From Byssochlamys sp. IMV 00236 (lineage: Eukaryota; Ascomycota; Eurotiomycetes; Eurotiales; Thermoascaceae), in the NCBI GenBank assembly GCA_001931875.2, contig MSJH02000544.1, positions 1 through 64,000 on the forward strand: a DNA stretch of 64,000 nucleotides. The letters run 5' to 3'. Numbering within the stretch: the stretch's first letter is position 1; every line of letters begins with the position of its first letter. Under the pieces are notes generated by a model, which ran no database searches, was not told the DNA's origin, and was given only the letters and a program-made list of their open reading frames with translations. Made by a program: the position numbers and the translations under genes. Below are positions 34,268 through 46,456 of this stretch, piece by piece.

Positions 34268-37200
34268 AAAATCGAGACGAGACTAGTTCTGGAGGACTGG
34301 GAGCTTCTGTAATTTACTCGAGCTTCTTGCTGAGCTTCTGGAATCTGGACGGAATCTCCATCTTACCTAAGATCAGAAGGCATGTCAAGACTCAAGCCAC
34401 ACTTGTCTCAGCCTAATAATCAAAATAACGATTCAGCTTTCCCCTTCTCCGATGCCCAGTGCAACGAGGCTGACAGCCCTGGCGCTGCGAGGCTGTGGCT
34501 GAGCCCCGTTTACAGCCCCAGTGGGTAACTTAACATCTGACTATCCAGTCGATAGATCAATAAAGCTGGGTACGTACGGAGTACGTAGTGTCTTTCTTCG
34601 ACCCGTGGATGGTTCAACAGCCACCCCTGGCCCACTGAACGAGAAACAGATTTCTTGTAAGTTCTTTTTTCGTTGTGAACACGATGAGAACTTCCACATG
34701 TATCTAGTGCTGCTCGAAAAGAGATCCAGTCGATGGTGAGGCATTTCGGAGACTGCCCTCTCTTCTGGTCGCCGTTTGGCAAACAGAAAGAAAACTCGAC
34801 CCACCCCCTATTATTTATTTTCCGACAGAGAACAAACAGAAAAAAAAAACAGTCACAGCGTTTTTCTCATACGTAGCGTAGCAACCGAAAAATTCTAACG
34901 GGGCCTTAGTCAGTTAGTTTAGGGGCATAAAATCAAGGTTCTGTGGTGACACTGACAGGCGCCCCGACAGCCCGTCCGCGCGAAACCCTAGTGGAAGAGT
35001 TAGAGTAGTGCCAGGGGGAAAGATCGAGGGCCGAGGCGCTCTGTCCAGGGCCCTTGTTCGGTGGCAAATTATGATTCTACCATACCATAGGGTTATTGAC
35101 AGAACGAAGGACGAAAAAGGGAAATGGACAAGGAGAAGGAGATTTCGGCGCGGCTGGAATCTGCTCCTAGCTGTTCTCAACGGACTCTTGGGTCTTTTTG
35201 CCTTGTTGCCTTGTTTGCCCTGGTGTGCCTCCTCCTCATTCCAGCCCAACCCCAGGCTTTTCTTTATTTTTCTGGAGAGAAACGACACTAGCGATGCATG
35301 CACATTGCAGGGCGACTGTCTCGATCTCGTGAAGGGAGACGATCTGCCCAACTGGGGGGGAACTTGAGGGGTAAGCTAGAGGTGAGGTCATCGCCTTGGC
35401 ATCGAGGCTGTCGAAACAGCAAGAGATCGATTGATTCATATTATTATTATTATTCATTAACTTCCGACTCCGTATGAGGATCAAGTCTAGCTGCGTGGAG
35501 CAGCGACTCTGCCAATACCATCCGGTACGGACGGCACACGGCTCGAAGGGATGCCAGCGGCTGGGGACGGATGGCGGAGCATAATTTCATTTCTAGCGTC
35601 TTTGCGCACGCTATCGACTAAGTATCGACTATCGACGATTGCAGCAAAGGCGAATCCACGCGCTCGCGGCGTGGATGGCTTCTCGGCCGTGGTATCACAA
35701 TCACACAAAAGAGCATAATTAAAATACATGATAAGAGGAACAAAAGAAGGAAACAAGATATATCGTAAGAGACAGATTTCCCACCCATTCCCGTCTGTCA
35801 GCATGTTTCCAGACGAACAATGGTGGCGGTGGGAAGGCGGGATTGCCCCGCGGATCGGATCACAAGAGATCCAACATTAAAAGAGATAATCAAAGAAATG
35901 ATTAGAAAAGAGTACACAGGGGGTAAGATCTAAACATGAAACCAATTCCGCTGAGTTGACCTCACTGCGCGCCGGCGGCAGTCCTCATGTCCTATCAACC
36001 ACGCGTGGTGTTCTATCTCCGTCAATATGCCCGTCCGTAACTTTTCCCTACCAATCCCAGAATGAACGAGAGCGTCGAGATGCCAGATCGCGACGGAGGT
36101 CAATCAGCCCGAACACCAGACCAGGTTGCACGAGCTTCGCTGCCGACGGGGAATCCCAATACGTCAAAGGGAGAAAAAAAGGGGAATAAAACCGAGTAGT
36201 AGAAGAACGCCGTCGCTTTCCGTCCGAAACAACCTCCGGATATGCACGAATCAGAGACGAGAAGAAGACGAAGACATCGCTGGTTGTTTCAGAGTAGTCG
36301 CGAAACAAACCATCAGACCTCGTCAATCTTGATCTCTGATTCTCGGGTGGTCTCCGCCAGGTACGGTCTCCGGTAATGATCTCTGGGCTGAGACAGCGGA
36401 GACGAAAGTGCTGACGGCCGTCGTAGTTTCAGAGTCTGCAGGGAAAGAATTGCTCAGTCGGAGTTCAAAGATAAGACAATCCAGTATCTAGAATAATGAG
36501 TGACAACTGACCATACAGTCTGAGCACTTTCCTCCTGGGATGTTGACACGCCCACGGCATCCGCGGGGGTAGTTGGCGCAGGAATACATGTTGGAAATAG
36601 TCGACACGACCACGGATGATCAGAATTGTAAAGCAGTTTGGTGGTTGACTGGATGAGAGGATAAACGTTCACTCCGCAATAGACTCCGGGTTCCTTCCTG
36701 GATCCTTGTTCCCGAAACTCGTTCGAATCGTGGGAGTATCTATGCCTTGCTGGACGCGCAGCACGTATACTTGGCGGACGTCGAGATCTAGGATCTCCAG
36801 TAAGATGGCAGTAGACCTCGTGGTTCGTATTCGCAGTCTGACAGGTAGTTCAGTCGATATCTGCTGACTGCACAGTGGACGGTGGTATGTAGTTGTCTGG
36901 TCGTATGGGGTAGTGGAAAGGAAGGTCGAGAACTACAGCAGGACAAATAAGTATAGCGGCACAGAAGGATCTGAGCGGAGGGCAGCCCACGCGACAGGAG
37001 AGCCAAGTGGGATTTATACCGACGTAGGCCCGTTGTTAACAGCTGTGCTGATCGATAGTGGGTGATTTGTCCAATCCTGGGGGGGAATAAGCACGAGCAT
37101 CGACTTTTGGGCTCAGCGCAAGGCACCGCCTTGTATAGTTTTGACTCGTAAAAACCGGGCTTCGTACGAGGCCAGGTTTACATTACTAGTGGGCTCACAG

Positions 37201-39705
37201 TCTCCATCTGGCGCAACGGATAACTATCCATCGTACTTTATCGGCCTTTGCGAACTCTACTTTACTACTTCTCGATCTCCATCTCCCCTCCTCGCCCTTC
37301 CGCACCTGGTATGGTTCCCACTTTCGCCTCCCCAAGGGGCTCACGTCTCCATCATTGCGTGCGTTCTGGATCTGTCCAATACTACTTACTGTACCCGCCA
37401 TGGATCAAAGCTCGCTCTCTATGACGCTCTTCCTTTCTTTGCCGCCATTCCGCCAGGAGTCATTCATTCATTCATTCATCCATTCATGGCTGGGAGATGC
37501 CACCCGGGGACATCACTCAATTAAACAGACATATCAGAGCCAATACTACTGCTGGCAAACTATGCTCACCATCACATTGCAGGCCGCGTGGAGAGCTGGC
37601 GCATATCCCTGTCAGAGCCCTAAGCAAATAGCTAGTGGCTCCGAAAGATGAGTTGATTCCTGCTGTTATTACTTATTGTTATTGTTACGATGGCCCACTC
37701 GCCGAACAAACAAAGTTACCAACGTTTCCCAATCCTCAGTTTCGGGTCTGCCTGGATGAATGACTCGGTGACAGCGCTGAGTCTGGACCTGTCTTTCTGT
37801 TTTTTTACCTTCGTATCGTTTCGTCGCGCTTCCAACAGCCTTGTGGATCCCTTTCAGCATAGGTTTCCTGCACCGCGGGAGTCGCCGTTCTAGCTCGATT
37901 TGGACCGGTGCTGTTCTGATCGATGGAACAGACGAGCATGCATCGTTGACTGACATGGGCAGTCTGCAAACAGGGTCGTTCTCGAACCGGGATGGGCTCC
38001 TCAGGCACTCTGCGGATCCAAGGACTTGGACCAGAGACAAAAAGAGTATTATTACACAGTGCGGAGTCGAGATGCTGGAAGCCACCTTCGTCGTTTCGCT
38101 GCCGCTTCATGATTATTCTTTCCGTCACCCCGGAGAACAGGCCGCGCGAGTCTGTTTAATTACTTGTTCGTGCCACTGGAGCCTTTTGGCATATGAGTCG
38201 AATGACCCAGATGCAGAGGTTAGCCTGTCCAGCTGTCATGACCTTGGCTTTGGCCCCTCTCTTTACTGACTTGCAGCGACTAACTAACGGCCCGTATGAA
38301 GCCATTGCCGAGGATCATCCGTGTCGGCTCACAGATAGACTCCGGCTGGTTCCATTGGTATCTGCTCTATAAACAATCATAGCAATTCTTTGACGATACT
38401 GGCTTCCTGTGCCTCGGTATTCGAGACGTTCTCTGCCTGTCCATTATTATGGCTGCGATCCTTTCATCTTCCGTACCACGCCAATGGAAACCTGGAACGG
38501 CAGCCGGGCATGCCGTCTTTGACACCAGAACCCCGACCATGCCGTAGCTGCCATGATCAAAACAAGCATAATGTGAATTAATTACAAGACCTGTGTCCAG
38601 GCGTCAGACAAGACGCACTCGAGCCATACCATACAAACCGGTCATACCATGGGCAGGCGGGGAACGTTCTGCGACGCCCTTGTCTGGAGATGCAACTGGC
38701 TCGAAAAAGGTCTTAAAAGATCACCAGCTAAACGCCCTGGCCTCTCCCTGGTCTAGCTTACTTGCGTGTCAATCCTGTCCTTGTTTCTTCATGGCTCTGG
38801 CTCGGGGCCATGACAGGCGCCCAACAACCATGACTCTCCGCATCGACGATACCGTTGCAGACTTCCTTATCGCACGCTGAAACCCCGCTGGTCGTATCGA
38901 CGACGCCTCCTACAGTCAGATGGTATCATCTTGAAACGTCGCATTGCCGCAAAGCATAATTGCGGAAGAATACCGGCTTTCCATTACGCGTTGATACTCC
39001 TGTACCGTGTAGTTTCTTTCCGGGGTATTCACGGCATACATAGCGTCCTTTTCAGTCCGCACAAGGTCGCGCGCTAGTATGGAGGAATGACCATATGATC
39101 ATAAACATGGGTATGCCTACCTTTAAAATAATCGTCAAAGATGCCATTTGCAGACAAGTTTCCGTGACCGGCTCATAGCCAATTCCGGGTACTCCCTCAT
39201 TCCTGACATATGACGGCAGCCAATTCAGGGCTCACAGCCACCTATTGCCAGCAACTCATCATGGCTCAGCCAGGCCAGCTTATCATTAACAGAAACATCT
39301 ATACGTGGTTGACCGCTCCTTCTGCTTACTGACTTCGATGGAATCTTTGATATTAACTGGTTAAAGCGGTCAAGAAACACATATAGGAGCCGTGGCAGCT
39401 CACTGTTGTTGATGGTCTCCAACGCTATTGAATGGATCTTCGAAACGCGGTTTACCATCAAGACTATACAACTAACTAATCATTCACCATGATTTCCAGA
39501 GGTCTAGAACATAGATCCGAGTCCCCTCGAATTACCAATCCGTAAGCGGTGGCCAAGTGGGATAAATTACCAGCCGGCTGTCTACGGCTGCCAGAGCCTT
39601 AATGTGGTAATTAGGCGGATACCGCCACCGTGCGCTGGTCATCCGGCTCACATGCGCACTTCATAATAGCAATGATAATAATTCATGGCCCACGAGGAAA
39701 GTTCC

Positions 39706-41076
39706 TTAGTCTTCCAGAATCGATTTCAACACAAGCCATCCGCCAGCGGCGCCAATTCCGGTCGCGAGAAGAAGGCCAAGGCCCTCCCACGTTGTTGACA
39801 GATACGCAAGGAAACCCACTATGAGTTCTTTGGTCCTTGCAGCTGCACGCCTGCTCTCCCAGTTTGGGTCGAGCTGGAATGGTGGCAGAGGCCTAACATC
39901 GCCAGACTGATCGATGCCTGAAGAACCTCGGAGAGGTTCCAATAAAACCGAGACAGATAAGGCAACGGCACGGTGATCAGAGGTTGGGAACAGAGGAAGA
40001 GAGCTGTAGACGTGGGGCTGGACATGCCCACGTTCCTTCGTCCCCGGTGGCAGGTCTAGATATAAGATCCGGTCGCACCAACTGGGCCAGCGGTGTCTGG
40101 CCCATTTCCACTCTTGAGTATCACCAAGTCGCGCCTCTAGACATGCCAGTGCTGAATACTTGTAGGTGGGTGGGAAGCTGATCAGTTCCTCCGATAGCCC
40201 ATGCAGTGTCTTACGCCTCTGAAGCTCTCGTGTGAGCTGGTCATTCTTTAACAGATGAGAGAAATGTCGGGGACTATCCACGTCCGCGGTAGGTTGAGGA
40301 AAGCGCCTATGGTCGTCTTTCGACGGCGACGTATCGCACGTGCGGTAATTCAAGTCACCGGCGACAAATAAATGCGACCCAGGCGCAAAGATCCCAGAAT
40401 GGCTCGCGCTTTCATCTGATGTCTCGTCACTCAACAATGCGATCCTCTCCTCTCTATCTTCTCCTGATGCCCTGTTCCTCCGCCTGACGGTTTTCTTCTT
40501 CCCAAAGACTAACCGCTCCACAATGCTCTTCCAGTCCTCGTTTCTGCGTTCGTATTCTTCTTCCATCGGCGCCAGATGTGCAGCAACAAACGTCAAGTCA
40601 ACCGTCTCGATGTGACCATCTTCCACCATGTAGCCCAATCGCGTTCCCACCGCTCCTTTGTTGCCCATCTCGAGAACGCCCACTCCCACTTGCGCTGTCT
40701 CCGTCCAAGAAATCCTATCGGAAACGTCTGATCTGACGAAGACCATCATTGCCGTCATGCCAGAGTTCTCCCTGATGACCTCGACGTAGTCCACCTCGCT
40801 CCCCCATTGTTTCGACACCGCAAGGTCAAGCGCACGACGGAAAGCGTCAAAGAACGCGGTGAGAAAAGAACCGCCTAGAAACGCATAAGATATCGGCGCG
40901 ATCTCTTGGAGTGAGAGAACGATGATCTCGGGGGCGTCGTATATTGGTCGTCCATCGTTGCCATCCCTTGCTGACTGGGGAAGGGCATGGAAGAAGTGTT
41001 CCGCGACGAAATCGGTTTCGATCAAAATCCTGGCGCAGTTGAAAGTGAGAATGTAGACATTGACAAATCGATCCAT
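39706..41076 (-). CDS. tail-anchored inositol polyphosphate 5-phosphatase (Inp54-like)
   Basis: An intronless gene of 456 residues. The endonuclease/exonuclease/phosphatase fold of the 5-phosphatases is complete: an N-terminal ILTFNCAR block, LSLQEIAP (metal-binding Glu), FVAAHLAPMEEEYERRNEDW, GDLNYR (catalytic Asp/Asn), FPPTYKY, WPSWCDRIL and TSDHRAV (catalytic Asp-His). The last ~30 residues are hydrophobic (FLAYLSTTWEGLGLLLATGI, then GAAGGWLVL), a C-terminal tail anchor. Yeast Inp54 has the same arrangement: a PI(4,5)P2 5-phosphatase held on the ER membrane. An acidic, Arg-rich loop (about residues 190-230) is an insertion. Confidence 0.92.
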   Translation of the reverse strand: MDRFVNVYILTFNCARILIETDFVAEHFFHALPQSARDGNDGRPIYDAPEIIVLSLQEIAPISYAFLGGSFLTAFFDAFRRALDLAVSKQWGSEVDYVEVIRENSGMTAMMVFVRSDVSDRISWTETAQVGVGVLEMGNKGAVGTRLGYMVEDGHIETVDLTFVAAHLAPMEEEYERRNEDWKSIVERLVFGKKKTVRRRNRASGEDREERIALLSDETSDESASHSGIFAPGSHLFVAGDLNYRTCDTSPSKDDHRRFPQPTADVDSPRHFSHLLKNDQLTRELQRRKTLHGLSEELISFPPTYKYSALACLEARLGDTQEWKWARHRWPSWCDRILYLDLPPGTKERGHVQPHVYSSLPLFPTSDHRAVALSVSVLLEPLRGSSGIDQSGDVRPLPPFQLDPNWESRRAAARTKELIVGFLAYLSTTWEGLGLLLATGIGAAGGWLVLKSILED

Positions 41077-41848
41077 AGCGACCCTCTTCTTCGTCTTCTT
41101 TATCTTCTTTCAACAAGAAGACGGAAGGAGGTCGACTTCCCTCGAAGCAGATGATCTGGGGTAACTATCCGATTAGCTTCGCAGCTGTAAATACCAGCCA
41201 CGGCTGAAGTCCGGGGGATGAGTGGTGACGTAAGTAGTCTAGCCTCCCAGCCGCCCAGTACATTAGACTAATGTAGAAAAGAAGAACAAACATCAACAGA
41301 ACACAGATAATAACCACCACTACGTAACTAGATACGAGACCCCGAAACCAAACACGCAAATCCCAGTACGTAATCCAGTATGCATTTCCGTAATGCGGAA
41401 ATACGGATATATCTGTCTTCAGGTGGGGGAAAAAAAGTAATCTAGAAGAAACTATATTTTCTAGGCTCCAGCTAGACTAGCCCATGTACCTAATCTAAAA
41501 TACATTAACAATACCCAGAGTACTATACCAAGCTAGTTTGGAAAGTTCAAGAGTCTCGAACACCTGGCAAGTAGGGATTTTTCTAACCCCTGACCCACTT
41601 TCTACTTTATGATTTTGGACTCGTACGAAATAATGCGCACAGTTCCTTACTTTTTCTCGAATGTCGTATCTACACCGTATCGAGACGGGACGATTATCTA
41701 TGAGAAGTAGAATTAATCTCATAGTAATAATTCTCTTTTGAGAAAAATTAATAAAAACAAAAAGTAAAATCCAACACAGAACGCGGACAAGAAAATAAAA
41801 TAAAAATTTTATCAAAAAAGATATTTCTTAGAAGTTGTTGTATTGTAT
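41077..41848. other. intergenic, AT-rich
   Basis: This is the upstream region of the 5-phosphatase gene and the 3' flank of the tRNA gene. A T6 run on the minus strand (41814-41819), about 30 bases past the tRNA 3' end, is a fitting RNA polymerase III terminator. Confidence 0.5.
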
Positions 41849-41919
41849 TGCATTATCCGTGAATCGAACACGGGCCTCGTCGATGGCAACGACGAATTCT
41901 ACCACTAGACCAATAATGC
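41849..41919 (-). tRNA. tRNA-Gly (anticodon GCC)
   Basis: A 71-base intronless cloverleaf on the minus strand. The acceptor stem GCATTAT pairs with ATAATGC and is followed by a discriminator A. The A box is TGGTCTAGTGGT and the B box GTTCGATTC. The anticodon stem-loop is CGTCG-TTGCCAT-CGACG, which places GCC at positions 34-36 and reads GGC/GGT glycine codons. All four stems pair. A T6 terminator lies about 30 bases downstream. Confidence 0.95.
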
Positions 41920-44258
41920 AGGAACTGAACAGGCAAGCTGCGATGTGATTCGCTGCTTGTTGTGATGGAGATTACCTTTCAGTAATATATAGGGATATTG
42001 TTTCTATAAGGGTAATTAGCAAGATGAGGTTCGATAACTAACTTAAGAGGTAGCAAGATGAGGTTCGATAACTAACTTAAGAGGTAAAGGATAGAGTTAC
42101 TCGGAATATCTAAACTGTACGATTGCTCGATGGAGTTGCACTGTCGATTGTATTATGTGAGATCTAGAATAGGGAGGGGTCTGAAGTGTAAAAATACATA
42201 ATAGTCTAGAAATGCAATGATGGAGTAGTCATTATTGGAAAGGAAAAGAAAGGGGGCGAAGGTGTAGGGAAGTGGGTTAGTTATTTTGTATCTCCAAGTC
42301 ACTACTTGTATTGGTATCAAATTGCGACCGCACTGATACCCTTCGAAGAGAGAATGGTTAAAACTGATTAGAGGCTAGAGCAGTGTGTATTTAGATCAGA
42401 TCCTTATTCTTTTCTACGTCTATTCGGGCATTTTTTAACATCTTCATATCAGTATAATAATAAATGGGCTTTAGAAGGGAAGTTGCCTGTGTCCCATACA
42501 GGTTAGTTCTGACCCAAGAATGCGACGAGAAGAGATTACAGTCCGAATAGTGTTCGCCAAAGGATTATCATCCTATAACCATGACAGTCAAAAGGGATAT
42601 GTATGATCCGACGTGGAGGACAAGCTCCAGCCAATACCTTCCAGGCCAAGACGCAAGACAAAGACATAATACCTCAAAAAAGAGGGGTAAGCGCTCTAGG
42701 GACCTGCAGCATGGATGTGTCGCATGAGGCTCTCTCAAATATCTTTTCCATGTTGTCAGACACAAGTCTCGCTGGTCAGGTCGATCTCTTCACGGCCGTG
42801 GCCCGTTCCGTATTATGGTGTACCACTGCATAAGGCAGCTAGCGCAACTACCGCAAAGTACGAGAGAATTTAGGGGCCTGAGGTGGGGATCTGCAACTTC
42901 CCCATTCGGGAAAGAATTGGTGATCAGAGGTGGTGTAAAGACTCAACCATCTGATACTGGCAAGAACAGGGTTCCAACGGTGCAGGAAGAAGCAGCATAT
43001 GCTACCATGAGGGTGACTTGTTATCGGGCTACTGTCTCTGCCAGTGTTCGACTTCTGTGTTACATTGTGGAGGGCAGTAGATTACATCTTGGGCTTCGAA
43101 TGTCCGTGAAACGGACGAGAATCTTGGCGCATGAATCATGAGAGGGATATACCTTCGAAGGTGGATGAATAAGGCCTCCGATATGTCTGAATAAAGGACA
43201 TGAAGGTGTAGATCGTCCAACTAATTTCTAAACAGACCAACTTCCCCAGGTAGCCCTGGCAAGTTATCAGATTTACAGCCTGGTATAACTCCCTGATACA
43301 GGCAGGGAATTTATCTGATTTCGGGCACTCCCCTGGCTTTCCACTGACGATCTTGTCATGAATAACTGCAGACAAACAAAGAGTGAGAAACTCGCCATTC
43401 CTAAGCTATAATAAGGCTGCCATAGATGCCTTGTTTGGATTCGACAGGAAAGGCGGCTGGTCACTGCATGAACACGCATTTGCTTGGGAGTCTAGATTCA
43501 TCGGGTAATAAGTGATTCGCTTAAATGCTATCACCGTCAGGTGCGTAGGAGGAGAGGAGATGAACGGGGGCTATATTGTTCGGTTAATAATACTCAATGT
43601 GTAACCAGTTAACTCAAATATGTCCGGGGGCGGATCTTACTTCCGCCATCGTCCTTGACGGTGATTTTAGCATGCATACATACCCTAGTCGGCCAATGCG
43701 AGGACAGAGAGACCTTCCTTCTCTTCTCAGGCTATAGATCATGGCCCAGGCAAACGTACTGTGTACCGTCAGCCATATTACTTCTCTCTGAAATTGTTGT
43801 GTAGCCGCTGGTACTCACTCTGATATGCCGAAAACAAGGGTCATGGATGCGGAGCTTATTTAAGTAACACGGATGATGTCGACCTGCAGGAGATAGTGCT
43901 GTTGACCACGGCTTCATACCCGCTTTCGGGTGCCGACCCAAACCCCGCATAACATCTCCATTTGGGCTCTAAAGCGGAGGCTTCTGCCTTTTGTATCTCG
44001 TTGTAATGGTATGCTGAAGGTCGTAGGTTTTGCATTAGATACCGAGGGATATATTTCGTGACGAGAGTCTGTATTGAATCGGCGAACAGGGAATGTCTTG
44101 TCTCGTAAGCGCATTTTATGGACATTGCAGTATGAAAAACGAATGTGTAGTTCAAAACAAAAGCGAACAGGTACGTAAATAGATAGATTAGATAGGAGGT
44201 TTAGTAGAGTTGTGGACATCTGCGTTTAACAATGACGGCCAAATTCGCCGGTTCCTAT
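41920..44258. other. intergenic, no supportable gene
   Basis: It contains the 34-base tandem duplication at 42017-42084 and A/T-rich sequence. Short frames near 42600-43150 lack any recognisable domain or splice logic and were not called. Confidence 0.45.
42017..42084 (+). repeat. 34-base tandem duplication
   Basis: Two identical, directly adjacent copies of a 34-base unit beginning TAGCAAGATGAGGTTCGATA (42017-42050 and 42051-42084). Perfect identity implies a recent duplication. It lies about 100 bases upstream of the 5' end of the tRNA-Gly gene. Confidence 0.9.
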
Positions 44259-46456
44259 CTATATAGACCCGGGTACAGCACGCTCATCCGCATGCGCACC
44301 TTTAGAATATCCATTCGTAGCCTCAATTGTCGCTGTTGAGTCGCGGTCCTGTGTCTCTTCCCCGTCTACAACCCTAAGCTCTTGGAATGGGGTGATCCCC
44401 TTCCGCAAGGCGGTCTCCTTGTCGAACGTGCCGTATATATCGCGTTCGTCCGTCAGCCCAACGCCAGCGGGTGGAAATATTTTTGACAGAACATAATAGA
44501 GGAACACAGCCTCGCACCATCCTTCATTTGTTAGAATAGGAGAGAAAAGAGGCAACAAGAATCAGTATTCGAAGTTCAGACATACCAAAAATGTAGTTTG
44601 CGTAGTAGTAGTAGGTAGCTCCCTTGCTGACTTTGACGGTGCCACTCAACTCAGCAATCATTCCTGTGGTCAGCTCCCGGTCAGTTATATCCTCAATGCT
44701 GCTTACTAGCAAGCTACCAAAACAAAGAGTGGGACATACCAGGTAACGCGGGTGCAAAACAGACTACCCAAGTTAATACTCCGCGCCAATTAACGCCGAG
44801 GGTGTACCAAAATGCGCCCCTGGGATCTCTCGTATATAGTGCTGAAAGCTGGATGCGCTAGATATGAATTAGCTGGCGTACCGGTTTTCAGAGTTAGGAC
44901 TGACTTACCTGCTTTCGCAGGAAGAAGTAATCGCATATCATGATTCCCGTCAGTGGTGCGAGGAACACTGAGAAGGCGGACATAGCGGCTACAAAGGTGG
45001 ACGATGTATTATACATCAACCACGGCTGTACTACCCAGGAAAGAAGGGCAGTGATTACACATCCCTTTGCAATCGTGATTAGTTGCTATAAATCAAATAC
45101 TGACTTGGAACGTGTCCCATAACTTACTCTCCGGATGTTGATGAACTTAGGGAAAAGTCCTGCCATATCCATGCCTCCTGCAAAGCCATTTCCGAGACTA
45201 TCAATGGACGAGATGAGTCAGTACCAAATCAAGTAATTAGAGAGTCTGGGTGACGCTTACATATTCATACTGAGCTGCGCACATGTCAATGCTAAACCAC
45301 TGAAGAAAGCGGCGGCACGACTCTTCGCAGTATATTCTTCCGTCATCCACTTGAAAATGATGTCTACCGGATTCCAGATTGGATCGCCCCCGTATATGGT
45401 CACCGTGGCAGAAGCCGTGACGATTCCCATCAACGGGACGATGACTCCAAGTACAAACAAGGAGAATGAAGTACCGGGTACCTGAACCTTTGGCCGCACT
45501 GCAAAACGACTGTAGTCCGATTGGTTCATGATGCCCGCGCATAGGCTACCAATGACCGAGGTGATGCCATATAACCAAGCCCACGCACGCTCTGATGAAG
45601 AAAGATCTTTCTGACCTTGATGTAGAAGTGGTCCAACTCCCCCTTCTTTGCCTCCCCAAATGGCAATTCCGGCAAGCACACAGAAAGCGATGATATTGGA
45701 CACAGCAACTGGATTCTTCGACTTCTCCGGCCGTATCAACTGTTTACCTGTTAGCTTCTTCACCCGTCTAGAGAGACGAAAATGCATACCATAAGGGGGA
45801 AAGAAATGACTTGGAAAATAAAAAACCCAATCAAATCCCTCGTTTGCATATGCGCACTTTCAGGCAGTGTGTTCTTCATAGTAAGAAACGAATAGCTCCA
45901 ACTAGAGACAACTGCAGCACAGCACAGTCCACCTAACCATGCTTGAGACGCATACCATACAACGGAGAGTACAATTCGAATCACGATCCCGATGTATGAG
46001 CCATATATTCCTAGGGTCACGCTATACTCGCATCAGCAACACATATCATGACGGATGCACAGTTACCCATACGAACCGCTGCGCAACAGTGAAGCCAATG
46101 TGCCATTCCGCACCAGTCCACCCGTTGGCCAATGCAAGGCATGTAACCAAACCCTGCCCGATAACTAGAACAACCATGGTCTCCCAGACTGATAAGCCTG
46201 TGGATAGCAGCGACGAACCCGTTGTCCACGAAACCGCCGTGAGGCTTGATAATAAGTCTTGTAAGCACACATTTGAAGGATGTTAAGAGAGTAATCTTTA
46301 CTTGGTAATTCCCCAGAAACCCAAGAAAGCAATATATCCCCATGTCCTCCGTGAGGGTGGCATTGGAACAATGTCGGGGTTGATCAAGTGGTTTGTCTCC
46401 ACTCCATTATATTTGTTGTTCTCGACCGATATTAGTTGGAACAATTTCGACGCCAT
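44259..46456 (-). CDS. NCS1-family permease (Fur/Dal/Mhp1-type)
   Basis: Nine exons by hand: 46456-46302, 46244-46067, 46026-45790, 45739-45261, 45197-45128, 45064-44909, 44857-44740, 44663-44586 and 44521-44259. This gives about 577 residues with roughly 12 hydrophobic segments. NCS1 hallmarks are present: PSRRTWGYIAFLGFWGITN at the start, NGWTGAEWHIGF, IYGSYIGIVIRIVLS, CAGIMNQSDYSRFAV, NGFAGGMDMAGLFPKFINIR and PLTGIMICDYFFLRKQ. NCS1 carriers take up nucleobases, allantoin, hydantoins or related ring compounds with H+ or Na+. The neighbouring hydantoinase suggests a cyclic ureide or lactam. The exon 2-3 junction (46011-46072) is uncertain and may hide a one-base frameshift. Confidence 0.88.

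Larger units (their letters stand above)
31602..39705. other. 8.1 kb gene-free stretch
   Basis: No frame shows a domain, consistent codon use or splice structure supporting a protein gene on either strand. Simple repeats occur: (ACTA)n at about 33253-33274, (ATGG)n at 33809-33826 and (ATTC)n at 37461-37487, with ATT runs near 35440. Separately listed items are a TAAGCGR array (34110-34146) and a 22-base palindrome (34246-34267). I found no tRNA, 5S or snRNA gene by eye. The flanking genes converge on it, so it is not an ordinary shared promoter. Long non-coding transcripts or a gene with unrecognised exons are possible. Confidence 0.5.

Noticed and set aside
37669..38085. 138-codon minus-strand frame beginning with a hydrophobic stretch
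   Set aside because: It ends in an AAC-type microsatellite, has no domain, and overlaps equally long frames on other strands. No splice structure supports a gene.
31602..39705. Telomerase RNA or snRNA gene in the gene-free stretch
   Set aside because: No telomere-template sequence (CTAACCCTAA-like) or conserved snRNA blocks were found on either strand by eye. A covariance-model search would be decisive.
42603..43141. Two adjoining plus-strand frames between the tRNA and the permease
   Set aside because: No recognisable motif, no consistent codon bias and no intron signals linking them.
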